This document shows, in pieces, positions 23,201 to 35,416 of a DNA stretch of 64,000 nucleotides (the stretch's first letter is position 1; each line of letters opens with the position of its first letter). Under the pieces are notes generated by a model that was not told the DNA's origin, made no database searches, and saw only the letters and a program-made list of their open reading frames with translations. The translations under genes and the position numbers were made by a program. The stretch is taken from the NCBI GenBank assembly GCA_030549495.1, contig JAUIRK010000925.1:558001-622000 (forward strand), given 5' to 3'. The DNA is from Nectonema munidae. Lineage: Eukaryota; Nematomorpha; Nectonematoida; Nectonematidae.

Positions 23201-25821
23201 ATTATTAAAAAAAAATATTTTTTCTTTAAGAATTTACTGGAAGCGGGAATTTCTAACAAGATCTTCATAAATAAATATCCCCTTACAATTTACATCTTTA
23301 TCGATAAAATACGCTCTTAAAGATTTGCTGAAAGCCCATATTTCAACAACTTCGTGGATAAATACTCCTATATTATTATCAATGAGACGCTTTTCAGGTC
23401 TTTTACCAAGAAAATTTGAACTAAAATTTATGTTATAATATATCTGTGAATTTTCTTCTTTTCTAGTAAACTGGCATTCAATCTAAACATTTTCCTTAGT
23501 GATAATTGATGCGGTTTAATAAAGCTGAGTGGTATTTACTGGCAGTCATAGAATGGAAAAGAACATATTTGTGAAATCAGAAATTAATAAAACAACATTA
23601 TTAATCAAATAAATAAAAACATTATTAAAAAAGTGTGCTTTTGATAAACCGAAGTCAATATTTTTATCATTCAATAAATCAGTGATATACCTCCTCTATC
23701 TTTATTCGCCTCCTATATTATCTAACTAACTAAGCAAGTAACTGACAAACAAACTATTTGTACAAAGCTGAAAAATCTGAGACCCATATGGCATAAAATG
23801 TACTAAAGTTTATGAAGGATACAATATATCTCAAACATTCTAGTTTACGAATATAGGCACTTCTATTCATTCTAATATCAAAATCAAATATTGAATAAAA
23901 GTAAATGATTGCTTTTTTTCACAATTTTATCACTTTCACAACTTTGCTATTTTTCAATCAGAATTAAATAGATATTGATAAAAAAAAATTTGTGACAAAT
24001 TTCTGTATTGCTTATATTTTCTCATTTTGTCTAACATATGAGTGAAAGTTTTACCTCCCTCCCTCCTTTGTGAAAGCAAAATATTTTACCAGTTTATTTT
24101 TACAACAACCTTTCTGTTCACATTTTTGGCGCGAAACATATTTAAAAAAGAATTTTTGAAAAATCTAGAAATTGAAAGACAAAATGTTCCACACTGAGAT
24201 ATATTTAAAAATGTGATCCAAGCAATAGTTTATTTCCCAAATTTAGTTATACAATAATGAACTTCCATCATAAAATAGGAAATAGAGAGCAATATCGAGC
24301 CAAAGTTGTACTATACACTGGATCTATGGTGTACGAACATTAGGGGGGGCACAACTTACAAGTATTAAATATAATAGGAATTGCTTTTGATTGGATCGAT
24401 TGCTAAAAATTAAATCTTCTTTTCTCAAAGATAATGCCTAAATATTCTTGTTTGTAATCTTTTCAATCTTCTCCTTTCCAAATAAAACGGTATGAACTTT
24501 GTTTGAAACATTTACGCGCTACTTATTAAATTTTGGGGTACAAGCCCCCCCACTATTTCTCAAGCCCACCAGCTAATTTTCAAGTTCCCCTAAAAAAATT
24601 TCATTATCCTAAAAAAATATTACAAACATCTAGCATTCATAATAATTTCTTTCATGAAAATGTAGTCTGTATAGATGTGGTATCATATGTTTTCTTTTCG
24701 CCGTGAAGCAGATTAAAATCTGATAGTTCAAAAATTAGCGCCCCAATGAACCCCCCTCCCCCCCTAAAATTTTTGCTTAGCGCGGGCACAGGTGGTAGGT
24801 AAGAAATAATTGAATGTAAATTTATAAAAAAAGTAATTCCATTTTTTGGCTAGAAAAGGAGCTTTATAGAAGCAGCAAGGCATTGTGCATTTATAAATAA
24901 TTATGATACATTTGAAAATTCTGGGACTAGAAAATGGCGTATTATCCCAAATTTATGACATTGATATTTATCGAGCGGAAAAAAAGCTAAAATCTTATAA
25001 AGTATCGCGTTGATATTTACAATGAAGTAAAAACTTCAGAAAACGGCTTTGTTTCAAAAAAATTTAGTTTTGTTTATTTTTAGGACAAAAATCATTCAAA
25101 AAATTATACAGATAAGGCATATTAAAATTTAAACGCTTTTTTAATGTGGACAAATAACAAGATTTGGAAATAAATTACAAAAAAAGACAGATTTAGAATA
25201 TGACCTTCTTGATTAGCAAAAATTATTTGCTTATTATCATTAGAAAGACATGGAAATGAGAAAGAGGCATAGCATAGCACAACGGTATTTTTTATAAAAA
25301 ATATATTTCTCTCTTCTTTTTCTTTTCTCATCATGCGTACACCAAAATGGTCTGAACCCACGATCACTTCTTTGCACTTCACTGAACCTAAGTAACGACT
25401 TCTAAGCTCTCCAATACTTTAGCGAACAAAGGAATTTTAACTCTGAATAAAAATGCGTTACTTAGTTTTTGAAATGGATTAAAGTAATGGTATATTTCAT
25501 GTAAAGTCAGCATAAATGTCATAAGAAAATATATATTTTCTGAAGTTTTCAAAAAAATTTTACAAGTATATTTTTCGTGTGAAAAGATCTCGACCGTTGT
25601 AATCTTGATAAATACTTTTTGGGGAGCTTAGATCTTAGGATAGATTAGAGAGCTTAGGATGACTATCCGTTATCAATCTTTTAACTATATTTGCTCCAGA
25701 AAAAAAAGTTTATTAGAAAAAATGTGGACGTTTCGGTTTTGGTGCGTTAAAGGGTTAAGCTCTGCCGCACCTGTCAAAAAGGGAAATGAATTACCGTAGT
25801 CGCGATAAAAAGAAGCTGCAT
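18785..25821 (-). CDS. Secreted cysteine-rich protein with Lustrin/EB-like module (partial model)
   Basis: Three exons are supported. Exon 25795-25821 encodes MQLLFIATT, the start of a signal peptide; its context is ACCAACATG and it ends at ACG|GTAATTC in phase 0. Exon 19980-20132 (phase 1 in and out) gives 50 residues with eleven cysteines or fewer, spaced CREC...MCG...QQCPDDYFC...GCCCP, as in Lustrin/WR1 or EB-type extracellular modules. The last exon, 18785-19218, joins in phase and encodes 143 residues starting with a threonine-rich linker (NTTTSAPTTTT) and including NNPHCLPCPDW. The acceptors are good (TTTTATTGAATAG and TACTCCATTTTAG). At least one exon converting phase 0 to phase 1 must lie in 20.1-25.8 kb; I could not find it, so the link to the first exon is inference. 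An extracellular role is likely; the specific function is unknown. Confidence 0.6.
20166..20240. repeat. (TG)n microsatellite
   Basis: A run of TG dinucleotides with some GGGTGGG interruptions, lying just upstream (on minus) of the cysteine-rich exon at 19980-20132. Confidence 0.95.
20925..20960 (-). mobile_element. hAT terminal fragment
   Basis: On minus the sequence CAGTGGTTCCCAATCTGGG followed by a CGGACTCCCAAG-like piece is the usual start of many hAT elements. The body running left to about 20600 has no transposase motif, and the other end was not seen. Confidence 0.5.
20970..25790 (-). other. Long intron region; missing exon not located; possible decayed MITE at 24320-24792
   Basis: AT-rich sequence presumed intronic to the cysteine-rich gene. 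I found no further cysteine-rich exon. At 21201-21242 a TTTTCTGTTTTTAATAGATT unit is duplicated in tandem. A G-run near 24343 and C-runs near 24746-24767 may mark the ends of a decayed non-autonomous transposon. Nothing else can be supported. Confidence 0.35.
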
Positions 25822-25889
25822 GTTGGTAGAGGAGGTAGGCGCTGCGTGAACGGAGGGAAAGAAAAGCAATGGCGTTTTTATCGGCTCTT

Positions 25890-25898
25890 CTTTTTATA
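25890..25898 (-). promoter_or_regulatory. TATA box of the cysteine-rich secreted-protein gene
   Basis: On minus, TATAAAAAG lies in a GC-richer block. A start of transcription about 30 bases on, near 25868 (CATTGC), would leave a leader of about 45 bases to the ATG at 25821-25819. Position and strand agree with the signal-peptide-like first exon. Confidence 0.55.
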
Positions 25899-26156
25899 CT
25901 GTCGTGCACTTGGAGAGCGCGCGAGTTGTGAACGATAAAGTTTTTAGGTTAATAGGAAAGACCTTGTGCTTTTTCTCTTTGGCGCGTGGGCTATGCATGT
26001 CGTTGCGCTTTTTCTCTGACATCTTTGAGTATGACATCGCCACATGTTGTTAGCACTCAGAGTGTTCTTCACTTCTTTCTCATTTGCAATGTGCCTAACT
26101 TTTCAACAAATCAAGTTTCAATGCAGTGTCTCCCATTGTTGAAATCATTCAGTAGA

Positions 26157-26172
26157 GGGGGGGGGGGGGGGG
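26157..26172. repeat. Poly(G) run
   Basis: An uninterrupted G run. A poly(C) run of similar length lies at 26687-26700. Both lengths should be treated as uncertain, since sequencing of such runs is error-prone. Confidence 0.9.
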
Positions 26173-26199
26173 TGGTCTAATTGTCTTTACTTTCTCCAT

Positions 26200-29100
26200 T
26201 AATGTTTTGATTTTTTAAATTTTATATAGAAATATATATGCGCTTTTTAAAGCAATTTTTTAATTTGTATGCATAAAAATGGAAATAATAGGAAATCTTA
26301 CCCGCGCCCCAGCTTCAAAGTTACACACGCAAAAATAGAATGTGAAAATTGCAAAAGATTTGGCGTCTTCGTGATTTTGACTTCTCTAAATCATATCATT
26401 TGTTCCAATAATACTCTTTAACTAACGAAATATCAAACTAAAATCATTCAATTAACACCCTAACTATACTCTGAAATTTTGGTGCGTTGAAGTTGGACCT
26501 TAGGTTTTTTGAAGATTTAATCTAATCCCTAAATCACGATTATTGCGTGCTAAAACAACTCCTTCCAATGTAAACTGAAATAACAACAACGAATTGGATG
26601 CTTGAAATTGAGTAAAAAGATTATTATTTGAAGTTTGAATAAGCCAAGTATCAAGCAAGACTTTTTGGTACTTATTGGTTATCTCACCCCCCCCCCCCCC
26701 ATAATTTTTATAATGTATGATCATGTTGTATGATAAAAAGATTTGTTTCGTTTGTGACAAAAAAATCCAATTCAGGAGAAGTACCGATATATTGTATGCT
26801 TTCATTCTTAATAATGTTCTAGGCTTAGATGTGTCAGGGGGCCCATCTGGAAGTTGCAGTGTTTTATATATTCTAGTTTTTTATATATTCTAGTTTTTTT
26901 TTTTATATATTATAAGTTTTTATTTACTATTTCCATTTTTATAGATATTTGGAAACAATTATTATCAGCAAACAATTTTTGATGATAATAATAATAAACT
27001 ATAATAAAATTCTGATGGCATCCAAAGTTTATTCCTTCACAATTACAACGAAATTGATCACTCTTAAAAATGCAAGTCATCGACTTGTTGATAAATCTTT
27101 CCCACTTTACTCCTTCATCTTCCAACGAAAAAATGTCACAATTTTTCGAAATTTGTATTCAATGGTTGCCAAGTTTTTAGTCTGTGCTCTTAACTGCTAC
27201 ACCGCGGTATTTTGTTGTATCTTCTAACTAACTAAACTAACAAACTAATATTATTTAACTAAACCAAGTGTGATTAAATAGGATTAGTGAAATTCCTATA
27301 TATATTGAACACTTTTAATGAACCCTATGGTGTTCCCTATAAATATAGATAAAATATAGACAGGCTTCACTGTAGCTAACTATGTAGACTAACCAAAATT
27401 ATTTAACTGACACACTGGGGATGCAGCTTGGAAAAATGTGGCTGCTGATTCGCTCTCCAAATCTTATTATTATTATTTACAAAAGGGAAGGCCCCTAATA
27501 TTTTAAATAAAAATCTATTCGATGACATTTTTTGAAGGTATTGTTTTCAAATAAATTCAGCTCAATTTTTGTAATATACATTCAAATTAAATATGTAAGC
27601 TCCTTTTCTTTTATGTGTCTACTTTTACCTTCATATCTAAGCGCAAGCCCCCCTCCCCACCCCTAGACTCGTCTTACCCAGAGGTCTACTTTTACCAGTA
27701 TACTCAAACCAAATTGTTATTTACAATTTATTTTTTATTAATTTCAGTATCATTTATGCTCTAGTAATTGATCAGGGGCAGTAAGAGAAGAGATCATTCA
27801 GAAGAGTTTGGAAAATTTCAGGTTATGTTAGAGCGACAACCGTTTCTATGGTTTAGTAATATTTAGTAATTGATTAGTAATATCAATTATAATATCATAT
27901 TATCAATATGATTTAGTAGTATTTTGTAATTGATTTAGTAGTGAGAGGTCATTATTCCGAAACTTTGTTTCATTGACATTTTTCTCCCATTTAAATTCAT
28001 TGGGTTAACAAATCATCAATTTACCACTTTATATAGAGTTTAAAGTTCCACAAGAATTTATTGTTTAGAAAAAAGTATTTTAAGTTATCAAAAGGAGAAA
28101 ATATGAGATGCTATGAAAATTCACAACAATTGTAAACGATGTATAAAAAATTTCTTTGAATTTTGTTTCGTGTCTGCTAAAGATATCTGAAGTTAATCTG
28201 TGAACACTCTGTTGTAGTGATGAGGATTTGACCGTAACGCTCTTGAACTGCAGAGCGGCCGAAAATCTCTAGTTAGCTGCCTTGTATCTTGCTGAAGAGA
28301 TTTAAAAAAAATAAAAAGACACTTCCAGGATTCGTTAGAAAGAAATATTTATCCCTTCAAAATTTTGATCATTTTTGGCAAAAAAGAGGATTGATATAAT
28401 AAATGTCTATTTATTTATGCTCTGCAATTTTCCCATTTTCAATACAATTTTCTCCAAAATTCAACGAAATGAGATGAATATGACATAAAATTTTGCGAGT
28501 ATTTGATATTTAAATATAAAGCATGAAATATTCATTTTAAAACATACCTCATATTCATGTTCTACAAATCTAATTTCATTCTTTGTTGATGCACAAAATT
28601 ATAAATTACGATCTATCCGCTAATCCGATTTTGCCATTTTTCACAAACACTGGAAATATAGTGCATATTTTTTATGTTTAGAAATGTTGAATCTGTTGTT
28701 TTATTTATACAATCAAATAACACATTGGGCAAAATTAAACTGATTTTATCTGGAACAGCAGACTTTTGAACTTAATTTTTGCTGTGAAAATATACAATTC
28801 GTATTTTTAATTGAAAATTTCATTTTAACCATGCAATGTTTATATTTATCAAAGCAAAAGTTATAGTTTAATTCCATTTTTCATATAAAAAAAAAATAGA
28901 CCTAATTTTTCAAAATCTGTACAAAATATGAAGTGATTTGATGTTAAGAATTGGTGAGTATTTATCAAAGAATCCACAATTATAATTGCATTTATTTACA
29001 CCAGAATTATTGACGGAAATAATAAGTAGGAACACTTATAATTTATAATATTCTATGAATAAATTAAAATTTTAAATTATGCATGCATTGCAAATAATTC

Positions 29101-29530
29101 TATATGCGTATAATTAAATATATCAATATACAGAAATTGTAGAATCTTATTTTCAACTAACTAAGTTACGTTGGAATAACTAAATGTGAAAAATAGCATT
29201 TCGAAATGAGGATTCTTGAGCTGGTATTATTCACTCTCATCAATCAAATATATATGAAATTGTTTGACTAAATGAAACTAAGCACTGCAATTTTGATAAT
29301 TACAGAAATATTTCGATCAAATTACACTGGTTTACAAAAAAAATTTTCTGAGACAAAGATGTGAGTAGGTGTTATCAACTCATTTTTTATATCATGAATA
29401 AAATTTTCAAACAGTTTATCTCTAAATATGTTTTTCTACTTTTGCCTATCTTATTTTTATTATAGTACATAAAGATTCAAAATAAAGCTTGTGGATTTTA
29501 TTTGTGATTTTTAGAATTTTGGATGATCTT
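26200..29530. other. No gene seen; repeats and a weak SINE trace
   Basis: AT-rich DNA. A weak tRNA-like piece lies at 28215-28290 (minus: GGCAGCTAACTAGAGA, then GGTCAAATCC). At 27679-27710 is the 32-base sequence shared with 17071-17102. Around 26855-26905 TATATATTCTAGTTTTTT is repeated in tandem. No gene is supported. Confidence 0.35.
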
Positions 29531-29800
29531 TTCTACTTTTCTCTTTGAATTATCACAAAACAGCATTGAGTAAAAGTCAGCCATAACGTTGGATTTCGAA
29601 ATACCTTGATAGTTGCTCTGCATTCTCGAAATTTCTCGGTAAAATCTCTCACCTTGCTCATTTACTTTTCGCGTCAAGATTAGGAGGAAAAAGATTGAGG
29701 TGAGAATGAAGAAAATTAATTTTGAGCGACGCACAACACATTAAAACGGTCCAATCGACGTAAACTAATTTGAAAGCCTCGCGTGCTTTAGTTCTTTTGA
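29530..29800 (-). pseudogene. Pseudogene fragment of an arthropod repeat-associated protein family
   Basis: On minus, SLKINFLHSHLNLFPPNLDA in one frame is followed, after a frame change near 29660, by NEQGERFYREISRMQSNYQG and a NVMADFYSMLF stretch. This matches a family I recall from arthropod proteomes with the consensus NMSLKIHFLHSHLDFFP...EQGERFHQDI...RYQGRW...MMADYCW, present in many copies and probably tied to a transposon. I know no assigned function. The tryptophan after QG and the usual ADYCW are altered here, and the frame is broken, so it is a decayed copy. Confidence 0.6.
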
Positions 29801-29804
29801 TGCA

Positions 29805-31190
29805 AGAAACATTTTTAATTCTTCATCCTACTCTGCCCTTCTCGAATCTTTTTTAGTACTTCTCAATGCCTTCTTTGATTTTAAAGAAATTTAGGTTTGG
29901 AAATAAAAGACACAGCTTTTGAGAACAGGTTTGAATTTTTATCCAAACGCTTTTACAAAGTGTTCATCTAGCCAAGTTTAAAATGAAGAATAATTTTGTT
30001 AATTGCTACAAGTGGTTTTTATTGCACACTATGCTCACCAGTTGCGAAACAAAAGCCCCGCGTTCTTTTCGCTTGTAGTGCCTAGACACAGTCCGACTGT
30101 CCAAGGACAAAGAAAATAACAATATTTATGGCTGCATACGCATAACAAGTCCAATGACGTTAAGATCACAACAGAGACTCCACTGATACTGGTTATATTT
30201 CATCATTTCTAAAAGAATTTCGATATTTTTATACGTTTCATTTAAATGAACTGAGTAAGCTATAGGAATAACTGAATATTTATTTTCATTATACAAAGGT
30301 ACATCCATCAAACTTCACTTGGACGAGTCAATAAAAAGTCGCCAATCCGAAAGAATGTGTTGAAAAAAAAGCAATGTATATAATCAAGAAATATCTTTAC
30401 AAAAGCATACCGTGTTCTTTATCTCAAAGAAAAAGATAAAGTCTTTTTCGTGAGTTCTAAAACTTGTAATCCTTACATCTGGATTGACCTAATTCCACTA
30501 ATTAAGTCTTGACGGTTAAAGATCTGACTGCTGTTTAGATAAATATAAAGCACGTACAAAGTCAAGCGCGGTTTGTTGTAACTTGGCTCCGAACAAACAG
30601 AAGCATTCTCTCTGAAATAAGTTGAAGAGCGAGACTCTTTATCTGAAGACATTCTTCATTTAATGGAGTAATCATGTTTTAATTGATGGAGATGTATGAT
30701 CATGAAGATCATCTGAATGGGGTATTGGTCTCATAGCTGAAGGAATGTTGGGATATTTTATTTTTTTTCTGGAAAAATTATTGAAACCTTTAATATTAGG
30801 CAGACAAAAATAACAATCATTTGTATGAATCTTTAGCTCTATTGTAACATTGTTTACAGCAAATGTGTGAAGCCCAAGATTTGTCTTGATTTCCGATTTT
30901 ATATTCAAAATAATAACAGTAAGCTGTCCTCAAAAGAGGCGTAAATTTTCGTCTCTGAATAATGGTCATAAAATCGGCACAAACGTAACAAAACGAATTT
31001 GACGTGTTGATGCAAGCTTGATGGGCCTGAAGCCATCGAAATCTTATTATTATTCAACTAAAAAAATCTAAAATACAAAATGGTGATTTTCATTCGAAGT
31101 ACATAATATTATTTTTGTTTTCATTTTTTTAAAAATATCTGTTTTGATAATTGTAATGAAAACAAAAGTGAAAAGCTGGGGTTTTTTTTC
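29805..31190. other. No gene seen
   Basis: Intergenic sequence of mixed composition with a few GC-richer spots (30040-30110 and 30545-30610), but no frame with splice support. Confidence 0.4.
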
Positions 31191-31194
31191 AAAA

Positions 31195-31242
31195 AAAAAA
31201 CGTTGTAGGGGGGGGGGGGGTATAAAAAAAAAAAAAAAAAAA

Positions 31243-31327
<85 letters not shown>

Positions 31328-31419
31328 TAAAAAACATAAAAAAAAAAAAAATAAAAAAAAACAAACAAAAAAAAAGGGGGGGAAAAAAAAAAAAAAAAAA
31401 AAAAAAAAAATAAAAAATA
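31195..31419. repeat. Poly(A)/poly(G) low-complexity tract
   Basis: Long A runs broken by single other bases, with a G run at about 31209-31220 and another near 31376-31382. Apparent lysine or phenylalanine reading frames through it are meaningless. The tract may be partly an assembly or read artefact. Confidence 0.9.
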
Positions 31420-31866
31420 ATTAATGGTAAAAATATAAACATATAATTGTGAATTTTATATAAGCAAAATTTATAATTTTGTTCTCTTTATATTTATTGG
31501 AAAATTCATTTATTTAGTTTCCTTATTAAAAGTGACACGAAAAAGTTTTTTGGCGAGAGAACTTCATTCATATATATTTTTTATTTTTCTAAAAATTCTT
31601 CATTTACATTCAAGTTTTTAATAATGAATTCTATAAAATGTTCTCGTTTTATATAAATACTAATTTTGCTCCATCTTTCTTTGCGATTATAGCGTAAAGG
31701 AAAAAGGGTGTAATGATTTTTGTTAACATTTTACGAGCATGGTGTAGCTTTCTGTGTGCGCCTACATCAGACACACATAGTGCACAGTCCTTCAAGCTGT
31801 TTCCCCTTGCCAAGGTTTCAAGGAGTCATATCAGATGAAATTCTAATTACCTTACTTTCTTGATAG

Positions 31867-32024
31867 AGAGCATAAACATCGCACAGCAAGAAAAGCGTAT
31901 CCACGAACCTACTTCGTTTCCTCTTGAGCTACAGCAAATGCTTATTCGTTTTCCCCCTTCACGAAAAGATACTCTTCCCGGTATATCGGATACTTCTTTA
32001 AATTGGAGGCATTGGGAAGCGAGA
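31867..32024 (+). CDS. Orphan exon-like stretch, product unknown
   Basis: An acceptor (CTTACTTTCTTGATAG) precedes an open frame of 52 codons with coding-like composition (for example EKRIHEPTSFPLELQQMLI and DTSLNWRHWEAR), and a donor AGA|GTAATT follows. Entry is phase 1 and exit phase 0. I do not recognise the protein and found no partner exons nearby. It could be one exon of a plus-strand gene or a chance frame; composition favours the former only modestly. Confidence 0.35.
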
Positions 32025-32137
32025 GTAATTGCCATTGATTTTATCAGCATCACAATACCCTTAAGTGACAATTCAGAAGGCCAATTAGATTACGGGAAAT
32101 CTTGAAATTTTGATTTAATTATTATATTCTTAATTAA

Positions 32138-32265
32138 CCCGTTAACGCCCATGTCGACTATAGTCGACTTTACAAAAATAAAATCGTCTGCGTTTATCAA
32201 AGCTCTTTAATACAAATCTTCTGCTTTACATTAGATATCGTCTGATTATTCTTGTCGTTAATGGG
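32138..32265 (+). mobile_element. piggyBac-like palindromic MITE, copy P1
   Basis: TTAA at 32134-32137 and 32266-32269 flanks a 128-bp element with ends CCCGTTAACG and CGTTAATGGG. Inside are a 16-bp perfect palindrome (GTCGACTATAGTCGAC, 32153-32168) and the family motifs CGTCTGCGTTTATCAA and AGATATCGTCTGATTATT. TTAA target duplication and C3/G3 ends are the signature of piggyBac-mobilised MITEs. Confidence 0.85.
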
Positions 32266-32269
32266 TTAA

Positions 32270-32385
32270 CCCATTTAAGACCAAACAAAGCAGACGATAT
32301 CTAAAAAAAACGCAGACGAGAATAAAAAAGCAGACGAAGATGAAATTACTTATGTTCCAAAATAGGAACATTGGCCGTAAATGGG
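32270..32385 (-). mobile_element. piggyBac-like palindromic MITE, copy P2
   Basis: It shares the TTAA at 32266-32269 with P1 and has its own at 32386-32389. Its ends are CCCATTTAAGACCAA and TTGGCCGTAAATGGG. Relative to P1 it is inverted. It carries the family CAGACGATATCT and GCAGACGA motifs, and its hairpin is TGTTCCAAAATAGGAACA rather than the GTCGAC palindrome. Confidence 0.85.
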
Positions 32386-32405
32386 TTAATTATTACACTT
32401 ACTTT

Positions 32406-32701
32406 CAGGGATTGACCGAGAGGGGGGGGGGGGGGGGGGATAGGGGGATGCCCCCCCCCCCCCCCACCAGCAATCTATTCAAGAAAAATTAAGGTTGGAG
32501 TCCACCCTAAAATAGAAATCAAAATTATTGATGAAGTCATTGATCGATTTTCAAAGCAAAAAGAAAGAAGAAAAGACTTTGTAATATAATTTTAATCATT
32601 TATTTTACATACGTTTTCAAATTTCTTCCCTAATAAAATGTGTAAAATATTTTGATAATATTAGTATACCCCCCCACAAAAGATTTCTGGATCCCCCACT
32701 G
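32406..32701. mobile_element. hAT-like MITE with 8-bp target duplication (296 bp)
   Basis: The left end is CAGGGATTGACCGAGAGGGG and the right end, on minus, CAGTGGGGGATCCAGAAATC. Flanking octamers are CTTACTTT (32398-32405) and CTTACTTC (32702-32709), a 7-of-8 match. Inside, an 18-base G run (32422-32439) faces a 15-base C run (32451-32465). The run lengths are not reliable. Confidence 0.7.
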
Positions 32702-32709
32702 CTTACTTC

Positions 32710-35416
32710 TATACACTTAATTATTATACTCTTAATTATCAAATTTCTATTATATCATGTTTTTGAATGCTTTCAGGTATTATTACATGTGAATAAATTG
32801 AAATTGAAATTTATTGGTTGTTATAAGGTGAAAGTAATAAAACAAAAAGTTGACAAGTAGGAATATTAGAAGTACGTAGTAACATTTCACGTAATGTTTC
32901 ATGTATTCGGTAATCATCGTATTTAAAGATGAGCTTATAAAATGGAGAGGATAAATATTAGTAAAAATCAATATTGTAGTTTACAGAAAAGGTATTATGC
33001 GATAAGTTATATCCATAATTAAGAGGAGAGGATAAATCATAATGATCAAAAGAGAATAATGGAAGCAAACAGACATCTTACAGAGATTAAATTTCTTCTT
33101 TATTTGAAAAAAACGAAGCCAAATTAAATTTTTAACAAAGATCAATCATTCAGTGAATTGGACAAAATAAAAGAAGAACAACCAGCAGGGATAATGGATA
33201 AAAGTTCATATGTAAATAAGTAAGACATATTAATTGGAATCCAAAAAACTCTTTCTACTTTTTCAAAGATAGAATATTTTTTAATCTGATAAAATAGTTT
33301 TAGATAATTCTTAAGATTTGTTCTGGGAATATTTAAATGAGTTTACTCCGCGTATCATACGAGTAGGACTGGATGTTTTGATTATAAAACTGGGAAAATT
33401 CTTTGTTTTGCGTAAAAGAATTTGTGAATAAATTTCGCTGTATGTGTATGGCCTATTTATTTGAATAAGGTTTACGAATTTACTAGCGTCATTAGTTAGG
33501 CCTGCTAATTATGCTATTTTCGTAAAAGTGAATAAAAGTGTAGACATAGCTTCGTTATTTTCCTCACTGTTCAGACTTTAGAGGATTCACTCAGTCACTC
33601 ATGCGTTTTTGTGGATTTTTTGTTCTCCAACAAAATGGCAAATGTAATAAAAAGATCCTTTTCATTTCAAAGTCAAATGTAGCGATAAGAAACAAACTTT
33701 TTATAGTAACCATAGAAAGAGTACACTTTACTGTGCACAACGTTTGAAGAACAAGAAATGAATTTTCGCCGAAAAATCGAATTTATCGGTCAAGTTTATT
33801 TAGAAATATTTAGTTTATAAATCATTTAATTAGATATAGTCATGAAACTATAATACCAATTCATTATTGAAAACTACAAGAGCGTTTTCTAATTAAGATA
33901 TAGTGTGGAACTAATTTTTAAGCACATACTTGTCACGCTACATATAGAAGTCCGTATTATTTTTTTTATAATGGTAGAAATGTAAACTCTATAGAATTCT
34001 CATCTTGTATAATAATATATCGCGACAAAATGATCTTGAAATAAGTCAAGAACAATTTTTTATTCCTCACAAGAATAATTAAGATCTAATGACTTTGAAG
34101 GTAAAAGAAGAGTTCTTACACTAAAAAGAGCTAACCAAACATATTTGAAGTTTAATTTGTATAACTGGATAATCCTGAAAAATGGGACATCTAACAGCTC
34201 TATACATGATAAACGTTTCCAGGACAAAACGTCCGAAAAGTGATAATTTGTAAATTTATTTCATGATATATATTGAATTATGTTAACAAATACATATACA
34301 TATGAAGTTTATTTCATTTGTAGTATATGAATTTATTAATTCATTTTTATTAGCGTATCAATTACGTACTTATTATATTAACAAATCTTAACTAACTTTT
34401 TCATATAGTAAAAAAAGCTTCAAGACTTAAACTTCTTAAATTCAGACTTCTTTACTTCAAGACTTAAATTGCTTAACATGCAATTTGAAAACTTTAGTTT
34501 TCGGGAATTTTAGTACCTGGGTTTTTGGTTTTGGGAATGACTAGAAAAAAGATTAAAAGTTCTTTTTTGATTTTTGGACGTTTTGGTTTTTGGACGTTTT
34601 GACCAGACACCTGATAAAGCATTAGCAAAAAACATTGAAAGATGAAAGCTTTGAATATTCTCAGCTTTTATATATAAAAAAGATTATATAAAATATTGCC
34701 TTACTATATTGTCATAAAATTTCGTGATCTTTTACTAAACCCATAAAATGAGAGAAGGTTTCTGAGTAAATTGACTTTTTCATTTACGTTCAGCCAAATT
34801 CTACCAAATTTTTATAGCTATCAAAATTACTCAGCTCTTATTGACACGATGTAGTAGAATTTTGGAAAGTTGACCACTAGGAATTGTCTGAGGCTTTATA
34901 ATAACTCTCCAAAGCATCCCAATATTATCTACTACTCAATTTTATTTATTGTAATCGAGAATGTTTTGTGCTTTTTTCCGATATCCAAATTTTGAAGAGG
35001 CAACTAGACATCGCAAATGCAAGGTTGACTTTTTAGAATGCTTTTGTCGAATCTAATTTGTCAAAAAGGAATAATGTGCAAACAAAAAACTCTACTCCCA
35101 CATGCCCAAAACAATATTTTTTGAGACAAACAAAACTTGTCATTATTTTTACTTAATTTTAGTATAAAATTTGTATGTTTTGTAGAATGTCTGAATATAT
35201 GTGTTGCTTTTGGGCTACGCGGGGATGTTGCCTAAAATGAACATAAATATTTAAACTCTTAAAAATGAAACTTGTGCTAAACTCGAATTTTTTTTACTCT
35301 TAGTTGAGTATCTAAGAATACTATTTTTTGTTTATGAAACTTTAGTTTCTATGTTCACTATATATTATTGCTGAAATAAAATAATAATACAAAGTTTATT
35401 TGAATAAATAATCTAC
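32710..35416. other. No gene seen
   Basis: AT-rich sequence with no supported gene, repeat family or transposon end. Confidence 0.45.

Noticed and set aside
31068-31442. Open frames encoding poly-phenylalanine or poly-lysine
   Set aside because: They only translate a poly(A) tract; no gene.
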